Assembly (NCBI RefSeq): GCF_001675285.1
Contig: NZ_LSGQ01000003.1
Location: forward strand, 434,001-498,000
DNA from: Elizabethkingia miricola
GTDB lineage: Bacteria > Bacteroidota > Bacteroidia > Flavobacteriales > Weeksellaceae
Direction of reading: 5' to 3'
DNA: 64,000 bases
A program made the position numbers and the translations under genes. This document shows, in pieces, positions 36,524 to 45,610 of this stretch (its first letter is position 1; each line of letters begins with the position of its first letter). The notes beneath the pieces were generated by a model. The model did not search any database. It was not told the DNA's origin and saw only the letters and a list, made by a program, of their open reading frames with translations.

Positions 36524-36531
36524 TATCTTTG
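36524..36531 (+). promoter_or_regulatory. -7 box upstream of NdpA-like gene
   Basis: TATCTTTG matches TAnnTTTG exactly. Its final TTG is an in-frame potential start, but being in the promoter it cannot be translated, so the ATG at 36553 is the start. Confidence 0.65.
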
Positions 36532-36552
36532 CAACTCTCAAAAAATAAAAAT

Positions 36553-37590
36553 ATGAACGAAGATAATATCCGCAGACTGGAACATATTTCTGTACATTAT
36601 GTACGTAATAAAATGAATGGAGAAGGGATGGTTCTGTCAGAAAGTGAACTGGAACTGGAACCTGACATGACAATTTTGCTGAAAGATTTTTTCCTTACGC
36701 CATTTAAGTCGGATGTATATTACCAATTTTATGATGAAGATGCATTAGAGAACAATGCAGTATTTTCAATAGCCAGTAAAATCTTCGAAAAACCTGAGTT
36801 TTGCCATGAGGAATCCAAAAATCTGGCAGAACATCTTCATAATAAAACCCTGCATAGTAATATTAAAGATGGTGAGTTTTATGTCACTTATTTCAGAGAC
36901 TATGTTGTAGAAGGTAAAATTGTAGATGCTATTGGTCTATTTAAAACCGAAAATAAAGAAACTTTCCTGAAAGTACTTCCTGAAGATGAAGGTTTCCAAA
37001 TTCAGAAAGACCAGGGGATTAACCTGAGAAAACTGGATAAAGGTTGTCTTATTTTCAATACCGAGCAGGAAGATGGCTATATGGTTTCTGTAATCGATAC
37101 CACCAAAGCCGGAGTAGAAGCCCGTTATTGGGTAGACGATTTTTTACAGCTTCAGCAGCGTAAAGATGAGTATTTCAATACTGAGCATACATTGTCTATG
37201 TACAAAAGTTATGTTACAGAACAATTACCACAGGAATATGAGGTGAGCAGAGTAGATCAGGCCGATTATCTGAATAAATCGATCAACTTCTTTAAAGATA
37301 AAGAAGAATTTGAGATTGAAGAATTTAAAAAACAGGTTTTGGTACATCCGGAGGTTATTGAAAGCTTCGACGAATATAAAAAACAGTTTGAAGAAGAAAG
37401 AGATATAAAACTGGAAGATAGCTTTACAATTGCTACAGGTGCTGTAAAGAAACAACAAAGACACTTTAAAAGTGTGATAAAGCTTGATAAGAATTTCCAT
37501 ATCTATGTTCATGGAGATCGCCAGAAGCTAGAGACGGGGGAGGATGATAAAGGAAAATATTACCGTTTGTATTTCGAAGAAGAACAATAA
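36553..37590 (+). CDS. Nucleoid-associated protein, NdpA/YejK family
   Basis: A 345-residue protein of the nucleoid-associated NdpA family (E. coli YejK binds DNA and topoisomerase IV). Family features: N-terminal ISVHYVRNKMNGEG, the YFRDYVVEGKIVDAIGLFK strand pair, FNTEQEDGYMVSVID and C-terminal GDRQKLETGEDDKGKYYRLYF. The start follows from the promoter position. Exact function in Flavobacteriia is unproven. Confidence 0.85.
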   Translation: MNEDNIRRLEHISVHYVRNKMNGEGMVLSESELELEPDMTILLKDFFLTPFKSDVYYQFYDEDALENNAVFSIASKIFEKPEFCHEESKNLAEHLHNKTLHSNIKDGEFYVTYFRDYVVEGKIVDAIGLFKTENKETFLKVLPEDEGFQIQKDQGINLRKLDKGCLIFNTEQEDGYMVSVIDTTKAGVEARYWVDDFLQLQQRKDEYFNTEHTLSMYKSYVTEQLPQEYEVSRVDQADYLNKSINFFKDKEEFEIEEFKKQVLVHPEVIESFDEYKKQFEEERDIKLEDSFTIATGAVKKQQRHFKSVIKLDKNFHIYVHGDRQKLETGEDDKGKYYRLYFEEEQ

Positions 37591-37767
37591 TTGGGAGATA
37601 CCTATTTTTGTGTTTAGAAAAAGTTATCCACATTGTTTTCTCTGTTGTGGATTATAAAATAATAAAAAAATGGCCGGATATTTTTTCGGTCATTTTTTAT
37701 GCCCTTTCCCGAATTCTTTTTGTGAGTAAATCAGGTCTTAATTCTTTTTGTTCATCAGATAATTTAT

Positions 37768-37775
37768 TATATTTG
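37768..37775 (+). promoter_or_regulatory. -7 box upstream of mdh
   Basis: TATATTTG matches TAnnTTTG; a TTTG lies 17 nt upstream (37747-37750). The ATG of mdh is 25 nt downstream. Confidence 0.6.
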
Positions 37776-37799
37776 GTAGAATCATTAAAATACAAAAAT

Positions 37800-38726
37800 A
37801 TGAAAGTAACCGTAGTTGGAGCAGGAGCCGTTGGAGCAAGCTGTGCAGAATATATAGCCATGAAAAACTTTGCTGCCGAAGTAGTTTTGGTAGACATCAA
37901 AGAGGGATTTGCAGAAGGAAAGGCTATGGACCTAATGCAGACGGCTTCCTTAAATGGTTTTGATACCAAAATTACAGGAACAACAAACGATTATACAAAA
38001 ACAGCAGGTTCTAAAGTAGCTGTTATAACTTCAGGAATTCCAAGAAAGCCAGGAATGACCCGTGAAGAGCTTATCGGGATTAATGCAGGAATTGTAAAAG
38101 AAGTTGCACAAAATATATTAAAACATTCACCAGAAGCTATTATCATTGTAGTAAGTAATCCTATGGATACAATGGCATATCTAGTACATAAAGTAACTGG
38201 TTTACCAAAAAACAGAATTATTGGTATGGGCGGTGCGTTGGATAGTGCTCGTTTTAAGTACAGGCTGGCAGAAGCTTTGGAATGCCCGATTTCGGATGTA
38301 GACGGAATGGTTATCGCTGCACACAGCGATACAGGAATGCTTCCTTTAACACGTATGGCTACAAGAAACGGGGTTCCGGTAACAGCATTTCTGAATGAAG
38401 AAAAGATCCAGTATGTTACTGAAGAAACAAAAGTTGGTGGTGCTACCCTGACTAAATTGTTGGGAACTTCTGCATGGTATGCTCCGGGGGCAGCAGTATC
38501 GGTAATGGTACAGTCTATCCTGAATGATCAGAAAAAGATGATTCCGTGTTCCGTACTTTTAGAAGGAGAATATGGACAGCAAGATATCTGTTTGGGTGTT
38601 CCGTGTATTATTGGTAAAGACGGAATCGAAAGTATTGTCACCTTAGATCTGAATGATGCTGAGAAAGAAAAATTCCAGACTGCCGCTGCAGCAGTGAGAG
38701 ATGTAAATGGTGATCTGAAACTGTAA
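37800..38726 (+). CDS. mdh: Malate dehydrogenase
   Basis: The TCA-cycle enzyme interconverts malate and oxaloacetate with NAD. It has 308 residues from MKVTVVGAGAVGAS (GxGxxG); a 64-codon upstream extension contains the promoter and is not coding. LVDIKEG has the NAD-selecting Asp. The substrate loop IPRKPGMTREELIG has the malate-type Arg, and the catalytic His lies in MVIAAHSDTG. It belongs to the lactate-dehydrogenase-like MDH group. Confidence 0.96.
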   Translation: MKVTVVGAGAVGASCAEYIAMKNFAAEVVLVDIKEGFAEGKAMDLMQTASLNGFDTKITGTTNDYTKTAGSKVAVITSGIPRKPGMTREELIGINAGIVKEVAQNILKHSPEAIIIVVSNPMDTMAYLVHKVTGLPKNRIIGMGGALDSARFKYRLAEALECPISDVDGMVIAAHSDTGMLPLTRMATRNGVPVTAFLNEEKIQYVTEETKVGGATLTKLLGTSAWYAPGAAVSVMVQSILNDQKKMIPCSVLLEGEYGQQDICLGVPCIIGKDGIESIVTLDLNDAEKEKFQTAAAAVRDVNGDLKL

Positions 38727-38748
38727 AAACAACATATTATACATAATG

Positions 38749-38780
38749 AAGAAAGCAACCCGGAAGGGTTGCTTTCTTGT
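38749..38780. terminator. Terminator of mdh
   Basis: The 11-bp stem GAAAGCAACCC / GGGTTGCTTTC has a GGAA tetraloop. The T-run is short. Confidence 0.75.
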
Positions 38781-38816
38781 TAGTTGAAATAATATAAGTT
38801 AATATGAATGTGATAT

Positions 38817-39866
38817 CTATATGTCAAATAGAATGCCAAACTGAATCATTTTATCATCTTTGAAAGTCTGATCCTTGAAGTAATTGCTAAAGTCCTTTTT
38901 AATAAAGAAATTGAACTTGTTATAGGAAATATAAAACTGTACTCCATATACAAAAGGATTAACATTGAATTCCTCCCTGTGGCGGTATTTTACACCGTCA
39001 CCCTTTACAATATTATTCGTAGACATCTGGATACCACCATATAGTCCTGCACCTACCTTGAAGCCTTTGAAGTAACTGCGGTATCTTACATCCTCACCAG
39101 CATTTTTAAGCGGAGAAAAATTATATTGTAAACCAATCGGCACCATAATGTATCCGGTTCTTAATTTACTTTTCTGAAGATCCCGGTCACTTTGTGCTAT
39201 AATAATATTATTATTGGCATCTTTTGTAAAGAATTTATCATTTTCAAGACGTAATGTCCTCCATGAAAATCCTAATCCCGATACAAGCCCCCACGGACTG
39301 GTCATGCTAAATTGTCTGTTGTATTTTATACCAAATTCAAAATTGTTGGAAAAGGTTTTATTGTTATCGAGATCATTATTAGGAAGATTGTTAGTAAGTC
39401 CCATTACACCAAAAGAAGCATACAAAGTCAGGCTTCGCTCGGCACGGAACTTATACATAAGTTTCTGATGAAGGTCTTTTACACTTGTAGCATCAGTATT
39501 AAGCAAAGAATATTTCACCTGCTTCTGAATGATTTCATCTACATTAAAACCTAAATCATTGATGCGTTTATCAATCTTCTCGGAATATGAATCGGCAATT
39601 TTGGCTTTTTGTTCTGCGATTTCCTGATTGGATAAACCATTTTTTTCAGCTTCCAGCGTTACCTTTTTTATCTCATTCTCCATTTTTACTTTTTCTTCCT
39701 GGATAATGGTATTGATCTGTCGGGCATAATGCTCTATATTCTCCTTTACAATAGGACTCACCGAAGTGTCTTCTTTAGAAGGAAGATTCAGCTTAAAAGT
39801 TTTTTGTGCAAAATAAGAATTGGAAAATAGGCACAATACTCCTGCTATAATAATTTTCTTTATCAT
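38817..39866 (-). CDS. Outer-membrane beta-barrel protein
   Basis: A 349-residue protein with a signal peptide (ending SYFAQ), a charged helical part (residues of about 30-130: repeated Glu/Lys, likely coiled coil) and a C-terminal region of alternating strands (LTLYASFGVMGL, FEFGIKYNRQF, YIMVPIGLQYNF, FKVGAGLYGGIQM) typical of outer-membrane barrels. It is the last gene of a sigma/anti-sigma/outer-membrane set. Function unknown. Confidence 0.7.
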   Translation of the reverse strand: MIKKIIIAGVLCLFSNSYFAQKTFKLNLPSKEDTSVSPIVKENIEHYARQINTIIQEEKVKMENEIKKVTLEAEKNGLSNQEIAEQKAKIADSYSEKIDKRINDLGFNVDEIIQKQVKYSLLNTDATSVKDLHQKLMYKFRAERSLTLYASFGVMGLTNNLPNNDLDNNKTFSNNFEFGIKYNRQFSMTSPWGLVSGLGFSWRTLRLENDKFFTKDANNNIIIAQSDRDLQKSKLRTGYIMVPIGLQYNFSPLKNAGEDVRYRSYFKGFKVGAGLYGGIQMSTNNIVKGDGVKYRHREEFNVNPFVYGVQFYISYNKFNFFIKKDFSNYFKDQTFKDDKMIQFGILFDI

Positions 39867-39893
39867 AATTTTTCTTTTTTATAAAATGTGAAT

Positions 39894-40502
39894 TTATCTG
39901 TGGATCTCGACAGATGCAACGTTAGATCCGTCTTTTGTCTTTTCTATAGCTTCTCTGTTTTCCACAGAGAACAAAAGAATTTTAGGATCTACATACTTTT
40001 TCTTCTTTACTGCCTGTTCCTTAGTTTCTTCAGTTTTTACAAGTTGATTTTGAGGTGCAGGAATGGCTGCATCAATTTTTTCAGTACGTGTAATAACAGT
40101 TTTAGGCAGAGGCTCCTGTTTTGGCGTTTTCTGAATTTTAGTCGAAGGTAGTTGCTGCTGAGCCAGATTTTTTACAGGACTTTCTTTTTTAAGCGCATAG
40201 TCTATTTTTATACTGGTCTCAGGTGTACTTACTTCTTTAGGTTGCGAACTATTTACAGGCTGAGTCTGTTTTACAATAATAGGATTGTTGCTTTGTTTGT
40301 CATTTTTGAAAATGAAAATACCTGCAAGACTGCATAACAGGATAACTGAAGCAGCAGCCAACCATATAACAGTATGGTTTTTACGCTTTTTGGGAGTTTC
40401 CTCCAGATCTAACCGGATATCAGCCCAAAGATTTCTGGATGGAGTTATTTCTCTTTCCTCCAGCTGATTTTTTATATAGTTGTCCAGTTTATCGGATTTC
40501 AT
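39894..40502 (-). CDS. Probable membrane anti-sigma factor
   Basis: A 202-residue protein with a cytoplasmic N-terminus (NLWADIRLDLEE), a single membrane helix (about residues 46-66, VIWLAAASVILLCSLAGIFIF) and a Lys/Pro/Gln-rich periplasmic tail. It overlaps the preceding ECF sigma gene by 14 bp, the usual sigma/anti-sigma arrangement. No HCC zinc motif is visible. The anti-sigma role is inferred from context and topology. Confidence 0.7.
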   Translation of the reverse strand: MKSDKLDNYIKNQLEEREITPSRNLWADIRLDLEETPKKRKNHTVIWLAAASVILLCSLAGIFIFKNDKQSNNPIIVKQTQPVNSSQPKEVSTPETSIKIDYALKKESPVKNLAQQQLPSTKIQKTPKQEPLPKTVITRTEKIDAAIPAPQNQLVKTEETKEQAVKKKKYVDPKILLFSVENREAIEKTKDGSNVASVEIHR

Positions 40503-41067
40503 TTCTAATTAATTTTTGTTGTATAAATATTTCTTTCAGTTTTGCTTTTGCACGGAAAAGCTGTGTTTTGCTTGTCGATACAGAGATGTTTAGCATTTCT
40601 GCAATCTCCTGATGTGGATAACTTTCCAGAACATAGAGATTAAAAACAAGTCTGTAATTTTCAGGTAACTGATCCAATAGTTCCTGTACATTGAAATCTT
40701 CGTAGATATTAACTTCTTCATGATCTTCTGCTGCATCGGCTATCTGGTTTTCGTCCAGATAAAAAATTGTTTTTTGTGATTTTAGAAAGCTCAGACATTC
40801 ATTTACAACAATACGTCGTGCCCATGCATTTATACTGCCATCGTTCCGGAAGCTTTCAATATTTTTAAAAATCTTGCAGAAAGCTTTTATCAGGCAATCT
40901 TCGGCATGGTATATATCCCTTATATAGGTACGGCTTACACTCAGCAGCTTTGGTGACTGCTGTTCGTAAAATCTTCGCTGCGCTACCGGGTCGTGCTTTT
41001 TTAGCAGCGTTACGAGGTCGTCTTTATGTTTAGATAATATTCTCACGGAAATGTTTTCTGTTAACAA
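40489..41067 (-). CDS. ECF-type RNA polymerase sigma factor
   Basis: A 192-residue ECF sigma factor. Sigma region 2 is AQRRFYEQQSPKLLSVSRTYIRDIYHAEDCLIKAFCKIF, with AWARRIVVNECL, and region 4 is LPENYRLVFNLYVLESYPHQEIAEMLNISVSTSKTQLFRAK. The start is uncertain: TTG at 41067 or GTG at 41046 (seven residues shorter). It heads the three-gene unit sigma, anti-sigma and outer-membrane protein. Target genes are unknown. Confidence 0.9.
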   Translation of the reverse strand: MLTENISVRILSKHKDDLVTLLKKHDPVAQRRFYEQQSPKLLSVSRTYIRDIYHAEDCLIKAFCKIFKNIESFRNDGSINAWARRIVVNECLSFLKSQKTIFYLDENQIADAAEDHEEVNIYEDFNVQELLDQLPENYRLVFNLYVLESYPHQEIAEMLNISVSTSKTQLFRAKAKLKEIFIQQKLIRNEIR

Positions 41068-41398
41068 GACTACAAAAAAACGAAAAGGTTACACTCTTCG
41101 ATTATTTTTTTTGAAAAAATATGAAAAAGTAGTTAAGGATCAAGTGCAAAGCCCAAGAATATATGGAGGAACATTATCTTAATCAGGGAAGTGAAAATCT
41201 CCGGTTTTCATCTTCGTATTGGTTAAATATTTTACCGAGTCCCTAAGTTTTACACTTGATTCTTTATTAATCAGTGTTTTAAAGTGAGATAGTAAGAGGA
41301 ATATTTTGTTTTACTATTTATAAAATAAGATAGTAAATAATAAGAATTTTATTTTTTCCAGTGAAGCCGGAAGTTAAATAAAAATGAACAGAAAAATA

Positions 41399-41433
41399 AA
41401 AAAGCAACACTGCCGAAGCAAGTTGCTTTTTTA
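41399..41433 (+). terminator. Orphan terminator-like hairpin
   Basis: The stem AAAAAGCAAC / GTTGCTTTTT has a 13-nt loop and T-run on the plus strand, but no plus-strand gene lies upstream. It may end an unknown short transcript. Confidence 0.5.
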
Positions 41434-41603
41434 CTAGTTAAAAAAATCTGTTAATATGAAGTATTTTATAATTCGCAAATAAGATGCCAAAAAATAAAAA
41501 ATTAACAATTTTTAAGTAAGATTTATTTCATGTTATGAAAGCTTAACAAAATCAAAAATTTGTAAGGCTTTGTTTAACAAAATGTTTGGATAGATATTCA
41601 ACA

Positions 41604-41634
41604 AAAATACCCCGGGAATTCCGGGGTATTATGA
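41604..41634 (-). terminator. Terminator of yceI gene
   Basis: The stem AATACCCCGG / CCGGGGTATT has a GAATT loop; the T-run lies on the minus strand. Confidence 0.85.
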
Positions 41635-41648
41635 ACAAAAATTTATTT

Positions 41649-42218
41649 TTATTGTTTTACTTCAAAGTCAGCTTTTATTCTTACAATGTCACTTAGCATG
41701 GCATCCGGGAATTTTCCACCGATTCCAAAGTCAGATCTTTTCACATCTCCATATACTTGTAAGCCTTTTGTTACTTTACCTGTCTTTTTGTCTGTAAGTT
41801 CACCACGGTATACCATAGTCATTGTTACAGGTTTTGTTACACCATGCATAGTAAGATTTCCTTTAAGAGTATAAGTATTTGTCTTATCCGCTTTTAGAGA
41901 AGTACTATTGAACGTAATTTTGTCGAACTGAGCTGCATCGAAAAAGTCAGGACTTTTTAAATGATTATCACGAGCGTCAACATTGGTGTCAATAGAATTA
42001 ACATCTACGCTGAAATTTACTTTGGCATCGCTAAAGTCTTTAGCTTGTGATGCAACAGCCAAGTCGAAATTTTTGAAAATTCCGGATACATCTGAAATTC
42101 CCATATGTACTACTGTAAATGCTACATGTGAATGTGCAGGATCAGCTTTCCATGCAGTTTGAGCAAAAATGAATGTACTGGCTACTAAAAAACTAAGAAG
42201 TGAAAATAACTTTTTCAT
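41649..42218 (-). CDS. YceI-like periplasmic lipid-binding protein
   Basis: A 189-residue protein with a signal peptide (ending TFIFAQ). The YceI lipocalin-like fold is recognised by WKADPAHSHVAFTVVHMGISDVSG, DARDNHLKSPDFFDAAQFDKITF, LTMHGVTKPVTM and the closing DIVRIKADFEV. Family members bind isoprenoid chains. It is monocistronic. Confidence 0.92.
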   Translation of the reverse strand: MKKLFSLLSFLVASTFIFAQTAWKADPAHSHVAFTVVHMGISDVSGIFKNFDLAVASQAKDFSDAKVNFSVDVNSIDTNVDARDNHLKSPDFFDAAQFDKITFNSTSLKADKTNTYTLKGNLTMHGVTKPVTMTMVYRGELTDKKTGKVTKGLQVYGDVKRSDFGIGGKFPDAMLSDIVRIKADFEVKQ

Positions 42219-42316
42219 ATTTATTGGTTTAAATTGATGTCTGCGAAGTTACATGATCATTAAAAGTCAGGCATAGACATATGATAAGAAATGCTTCTTA
42301 TTATAAATTTATAAGT

Positions 42317-43678
42317 CTATGAAATTGCAGCTTCATAAGCTTGCCATCCTCTTGTTCTGTAGGTTAGTGCAGCCTGCTCTACATCATCAGCTTTATAAAT
42401 ACCACGACCTACAATAATGAAATCAGTATGTAGGTTTTTGAATACATGTTCCGGCGTGTTATATTGCTGTCCTTTGCTGTCTCCTTCAGCAGAAATATTA
42501 ACACCAGGAGTGAACAATAGCAGATCATCCTGAATCTGGTTTTGTGCTACACAACCCATAACGTTTGGCTCGTTGATAATAATTTTCATAGCCTCTTCAC
42601 GGTAGTGAGCATCGGTAAGTGTTCCCTGAGAAGACATTCCCAGGATCGTGATGATTCCTGCATTGTGGAAACCTTCTAATGCTTTGCTACCTCCGATGGC
42701 ATGAGCTGTAACCATATCTGCCCAATTTGCTATCTTGTATACACCATGTGAAAACTGTAATTCCTGCGTATTTCCGATATCTCCGAATTTACGGTCTTCC
42801 ATTAGTAAGAAATTGTGTTTAGTTGCAATATCTATTAACGGAATAATTGTTTTATCATAATCGAAGTCAGAAATAATATCGATATGCGTTTTTAATGCAG
42901 CAATATGTGGACCTGCAACTTCAGCAAAGTCCAAAAGCTCCTGTGTTGTAATAACATCTGCAGAAGCAATAAGATTACTGCGTTTTTGTAATGCTATTTC
43001 CAATAATTTTGTTGCTACAGGGTGGTCAATATTTTTAAGCTTCTCCTCGTAACGAACTTTTTTCTTTTCTTCGAAAGTAACAGTGTTCCCGCTTAAGAAA
43101 TCATTGATTCTTTCTACCTCATCATCAGTCAGCTGATTTTCTTCCTGAAGGATTTCAACAACTTCAGAGATTGTGAATAACGTGTGTACGTTGTAGCCTT
43201 TTTCCTGCAATTTTTCGCGTCCTCCCTGCTGTCTGTCTAATACAACCACAATGTCGGATACGTTTAAACCTTCATTTTCTACCTCATCAATAGTTTCTAA
43301 AAGAGATTTTCCGGAAGTAATAACATCTTCTACCAAAAGACAGTTTTGCCCTTTTTGGAAGATACCTTCAATTAGTTTTTTAGTACCGTAAGCTTTAGCC
43401 TCTTTTCTTTTAATAATTAAAGGGATATAACTTTCTAATGACATTGCTGTCGCCATAGGAAGAGCTGCATAAGGTACACCGCAGATCAGGTCAAAATTAT
43501 CCAAAGGAAGCATTTCCAGAAGATAGTTAGAAAGATGCTTTAGGATTTTCGGATCGGATGCCAAAGGACGAAGATCTACATAGAATGGGCTTTCAATACC
43601 ACTTTTCAGGGTGAATCTTCCGAATTTAATAATACCTAGTTTGTAGGCTTCAAGAAAAAATGCTCTTTTAGTTTCCAT
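42317..43678 (-). CDS. pyrEF: Fused orotate phosphoribosyltransferase / OMP decarboxylase
   Basis: The 453-residue bifunctional enzyme performs the last two steps of UMP synthesis. The N-terminal OPRT (residues of about 1-200) has FTLKSGIESPFYVDLR, the PRPP loop VEDVITSGKS and KRKEAKAYGTKK. The C-terminal decarboxylase (about 225-453) has the catalytic Asp-Lys-Asp array in EDRKFGDIGNT and the phosphate loop IIVGRGIY. The domain order and the DRKFxDIGNT motif are of the UMP-synthase type best known from eukaryotes; the usual bacterial enzymes are separate with a DLKxxDIPNT motif. Confidence 0.93.
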   Translation of the reverse strand: METKRAFFLEAYKLGIIKFGRFTLKSGIESPFYVDLRPLASDPKILKHLSNYLLEMLPLDNFDLICGVPYAALPMATAMSLESYIPLIIKRKEAKAYGTKKLIEGIFQKGQNCLLVEDVITSGKSLLETIDEVENEGLNVSDIVVVLDRQQGGREKLQEKGYNVHTLFTISEVVEILQEENQLTDDEVERINDFLSGNTVTFEEKKKVRYEEKLKNIDHPVATKLLEIALQKRSNLIASADVITTQELLDFAEVAGPHIAALKTHIDIISDFDYDKTIIPLIDIATKHNFLLMEDRKFGDIGNTQELQFSHGVYKIANWADMVTAHAIGGSKALEGFHNAGIITILGMSSQGTLTDAHYREEAMKIIINEPNVMGCVAQNQIQDDLLLFTPGVNISAEGDSKGQQYNTPEHVFKNLHTDFIIVGRGIYKADDVEQAALTYRTRGWQAYEAAIS

Positions 43679-43816
43679 TTACTTTTTTAGATTTCCGCAA
43701 AGATACGATTTAGTTGCCAGTTGTTCCACATCGTACATTATTCCCCATTTATTCGGCATTTAGGCGTTAGTTAAGACTGATAACTAATTCTTATCTTTAA
43801 GCTCAAAATAAATTTC

Positions 43817-45361
43817 ATGAAAAATAAATTCTCTTTATTCTTTTTTGTCGTATCTGTTGTTTTTATCAATGCACAGGTGCCAGACGCAAAACTCGATGAA
43901 TTGGTGAAAAATACACTGAAGACTTTTGATGTACCCGGAATGTCTGTAGGTGTTGTAAAAGATGGTAAACTAATCTATGCAAAAGGATTCGGAGTAAGAT
44001 CTCTCAATACAAAAGCTGCTATGGACGAGAATACGCTTGTAGGAATTGCTTCTAATTCTAAAGGTTTTACCGCAACAGCATTGGCAATATTGGCAGATGA
44101 AGGGAAACTAAATTGGAATGACAAAGTGACAAAATTTATTCCGGAATTCAGAATGTATGACCCTTATGTTTCCCAGGAAGTGACTATAAAAGATCTTATT
44201 ACCCACCGCGCCGGTTTAGGTTTGGGACAGGGAGATTTAATGTTCTTTCCGGAGGGTGGAAATCTTACAGTGAACGATATTGTACATAATGTACGTTACC
44301 TAAAACCGGCAAACCCTTTCAGAACCAAACTGGATTATAACAATATCATGTTTATTGTAGCGGGGGAAGTTATCCACAGGATTTCAGGATTAAGCTGGGC
44401 AGATTTTATTGAACAGAGAATTATGAAGCCAGTAGGGATGTCGAGTAGTTTTGGATCTTATAACAGAGCAAAAGCGGTAACGAATAAAATTGATGCTCAT
44501 GCTCCTGTGAATGGTAAAGCTGTAGCTGTTCCACATGACTGGAACGAAACGGCAAACGCAGCAGGGGGAATCATGAGTAACATTCCGGATATGACAACAT
44601 GGGCCAATTTTCTAATTAATGGTTTTGTAACCAAAAATGGTAAACGTTTGGTTTCTGAAAAGAATGCACACGAATTATGGAGCCTGCAAATACCAGAAAG
44701 TATAGCAGTTAAAAATCCTTATGATTCTAATTTCTACGGATACGGAATGGGGTGGTTCCTTAGTGATGTAAAAGGACATCTGCAGGTTCAGCATACGGGC
44801 GGACTTATTGGTACTGTTACCCAGTTTACCTTGATTCCGGATCTTAAATTGGGCATAGTTGTATTGACCAATCAGCAATCGGGAGCTGCATTTAATACAA
44901 TTACCAATACGGTTAAAGATTCTTATCTTGGAGTTCAGGGCAGAGACTGGCTGAAAAATTATGGTGACCGTATGGCAAAAGTAAATGCTAATTATGATAA
45001 AGAGAAGAATGATGTGTATGCAAAGGTAGAAGCTGCACAGAAAAATATTCAACAGTTAGCAAAACCCGAACAATTCATCGGAACATATAATGATGTTTGG
45101 TTTGGTGATATAATTGTAAAGCAGGAAGGAAAGAAGTACTTTATTTCCTGTGTAAACTCTCCAAGACTAAAAGGCGAGTTATTGCCATATTCTTATAATA
45201 CTTTTGTGGCAAAGTGGGACGACAGAAGCTACGATGCAGATGCTTTTGTAATCTTTAATTTTGATGAAACAGGAAAGGCACAGTCTGCAAGACTAAAACC
45301 TATTTCGGGAGTTACTGATTTCAGTTTTGATTTTGAAGATCTTGATCTGAAAAGAAAGTAA
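43817..45361 (+). CDS. Class C beta-lactamase-like serine hydrolase with DUF3471
   Basis: A 514-residue secreted protein (signal ending INAQ). The catalytic set is SNSK (nucleophile, in ASNSKGFTATALA), YNN (in KLDYNNIMF) and HTG (in VQHTGGLIGT). A C-terminal beta domain (from about residue 410, FIGTYNDVWFGDIIVKQEGKKYF) is DUF3471-like. Such proteins are peptidases or esterases more often than true beta-lactamases. A second family member lies at 49583. Confidence 0.88.
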   Translation: MKNKFSLFFFVVSVVFINAQVPDAKLDELVKNTLKTFDVPGMSVGVVKDGKLIYAKGFGVRSLNTKAAMDENTLVGIASNSKGFTATALAILADEGKLNWNDKVTKFIPEFRMYDPYVSQEVTIKDLITHRAGLGLGQGDLMFFPEGGNLTVNDIVHNVRYLKPANPFRTKLDYNNIMFIVAGEVIHRISGLSWADFIEQRIMKPVGMSSSFGSYNRAKAVTNKIDAHAPVNGKAVAVPHDWNETANAAGGIMSNIPDMTTWANFLINGFVTKNGKRLVSEKNAHELWSLQIPESIAVKNPYDSNFYGYGMGWFLSDVKGHLQVQHTGGLIGTVTQFTLIPDLKLGIVVLTNQQSGAAFNTITNTVKDSYLGVQGRDWLKNYGDRMAKVNANYDKEKNDVYAKVEAAQKNIQQLAKPEQFIGTYNDVWFGDIIVKQEGKKYFISCVNSPRLKGELLPYSYNTFVAKWDDRSYDADAFVIFNFDETGKAQSARLKPISGVTDFSFDFEDLDLKRK

Positions 45362-45548
45362 TTTTTGTCGCAGGGAACGCAAAGAGTGTTTTATTTATTA
45401 TAATGTTTTAAGATCACAAAGCCATTACACTCAGCAAAGACCATAGAGCGCTTAATGTCTAAATGGTGGAAATAATTCCGGTAAAATTCTGTTTTCTAAA
45501 AGCGGTAGCAATTAACATTGCTTTTGTGTCTTTTACAGTTTGTATATG

Positions 45549-45600
45549 CGGTTTACAATTAGCTAAGATTATTATCTGAATTAATTGTAAACCGTTTTTT
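45549..45600 (+). terminator. Long terminator-like hairpin
   Basis: A 13-bp perfect stem (CGGTTTACAATTA / TAATTGTAAACCG) has a 20-nt loop and is followed by TTTTTTA. It lies 190 bp past the serine hydrolase gene, so it may end a long 3' UTR or an unknown RNA. Confidence 0.6.
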
Positions 45601-45610
45601 ATGGCTTGGA

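Larger units (their letters stand above)
41068..41648. other. Intergenic region, 581 bp
   Basis: No convincing gene. It holds an AT-rich inverted repeat (TTTACTAT at 41310-41317, ATAGTAAA at 41330-41337), an orphan terminator-like hairpin at 41399-41431, and the yceI terminator. A short frame at 41162-41245 has no support. Confidence 0.6.

Noticed and set aside
37608-37799. 64-codon N-terminal extension of mdh
   Set aside because: It contains the TATATTTG promoter box and has no similarity to malate dehydrogenases.
41162-41245. 27-codon frame starting MEEHYLNQ
   Set aside because: Too short, no ribosome-binding or promoter support, and composition typical of chance.
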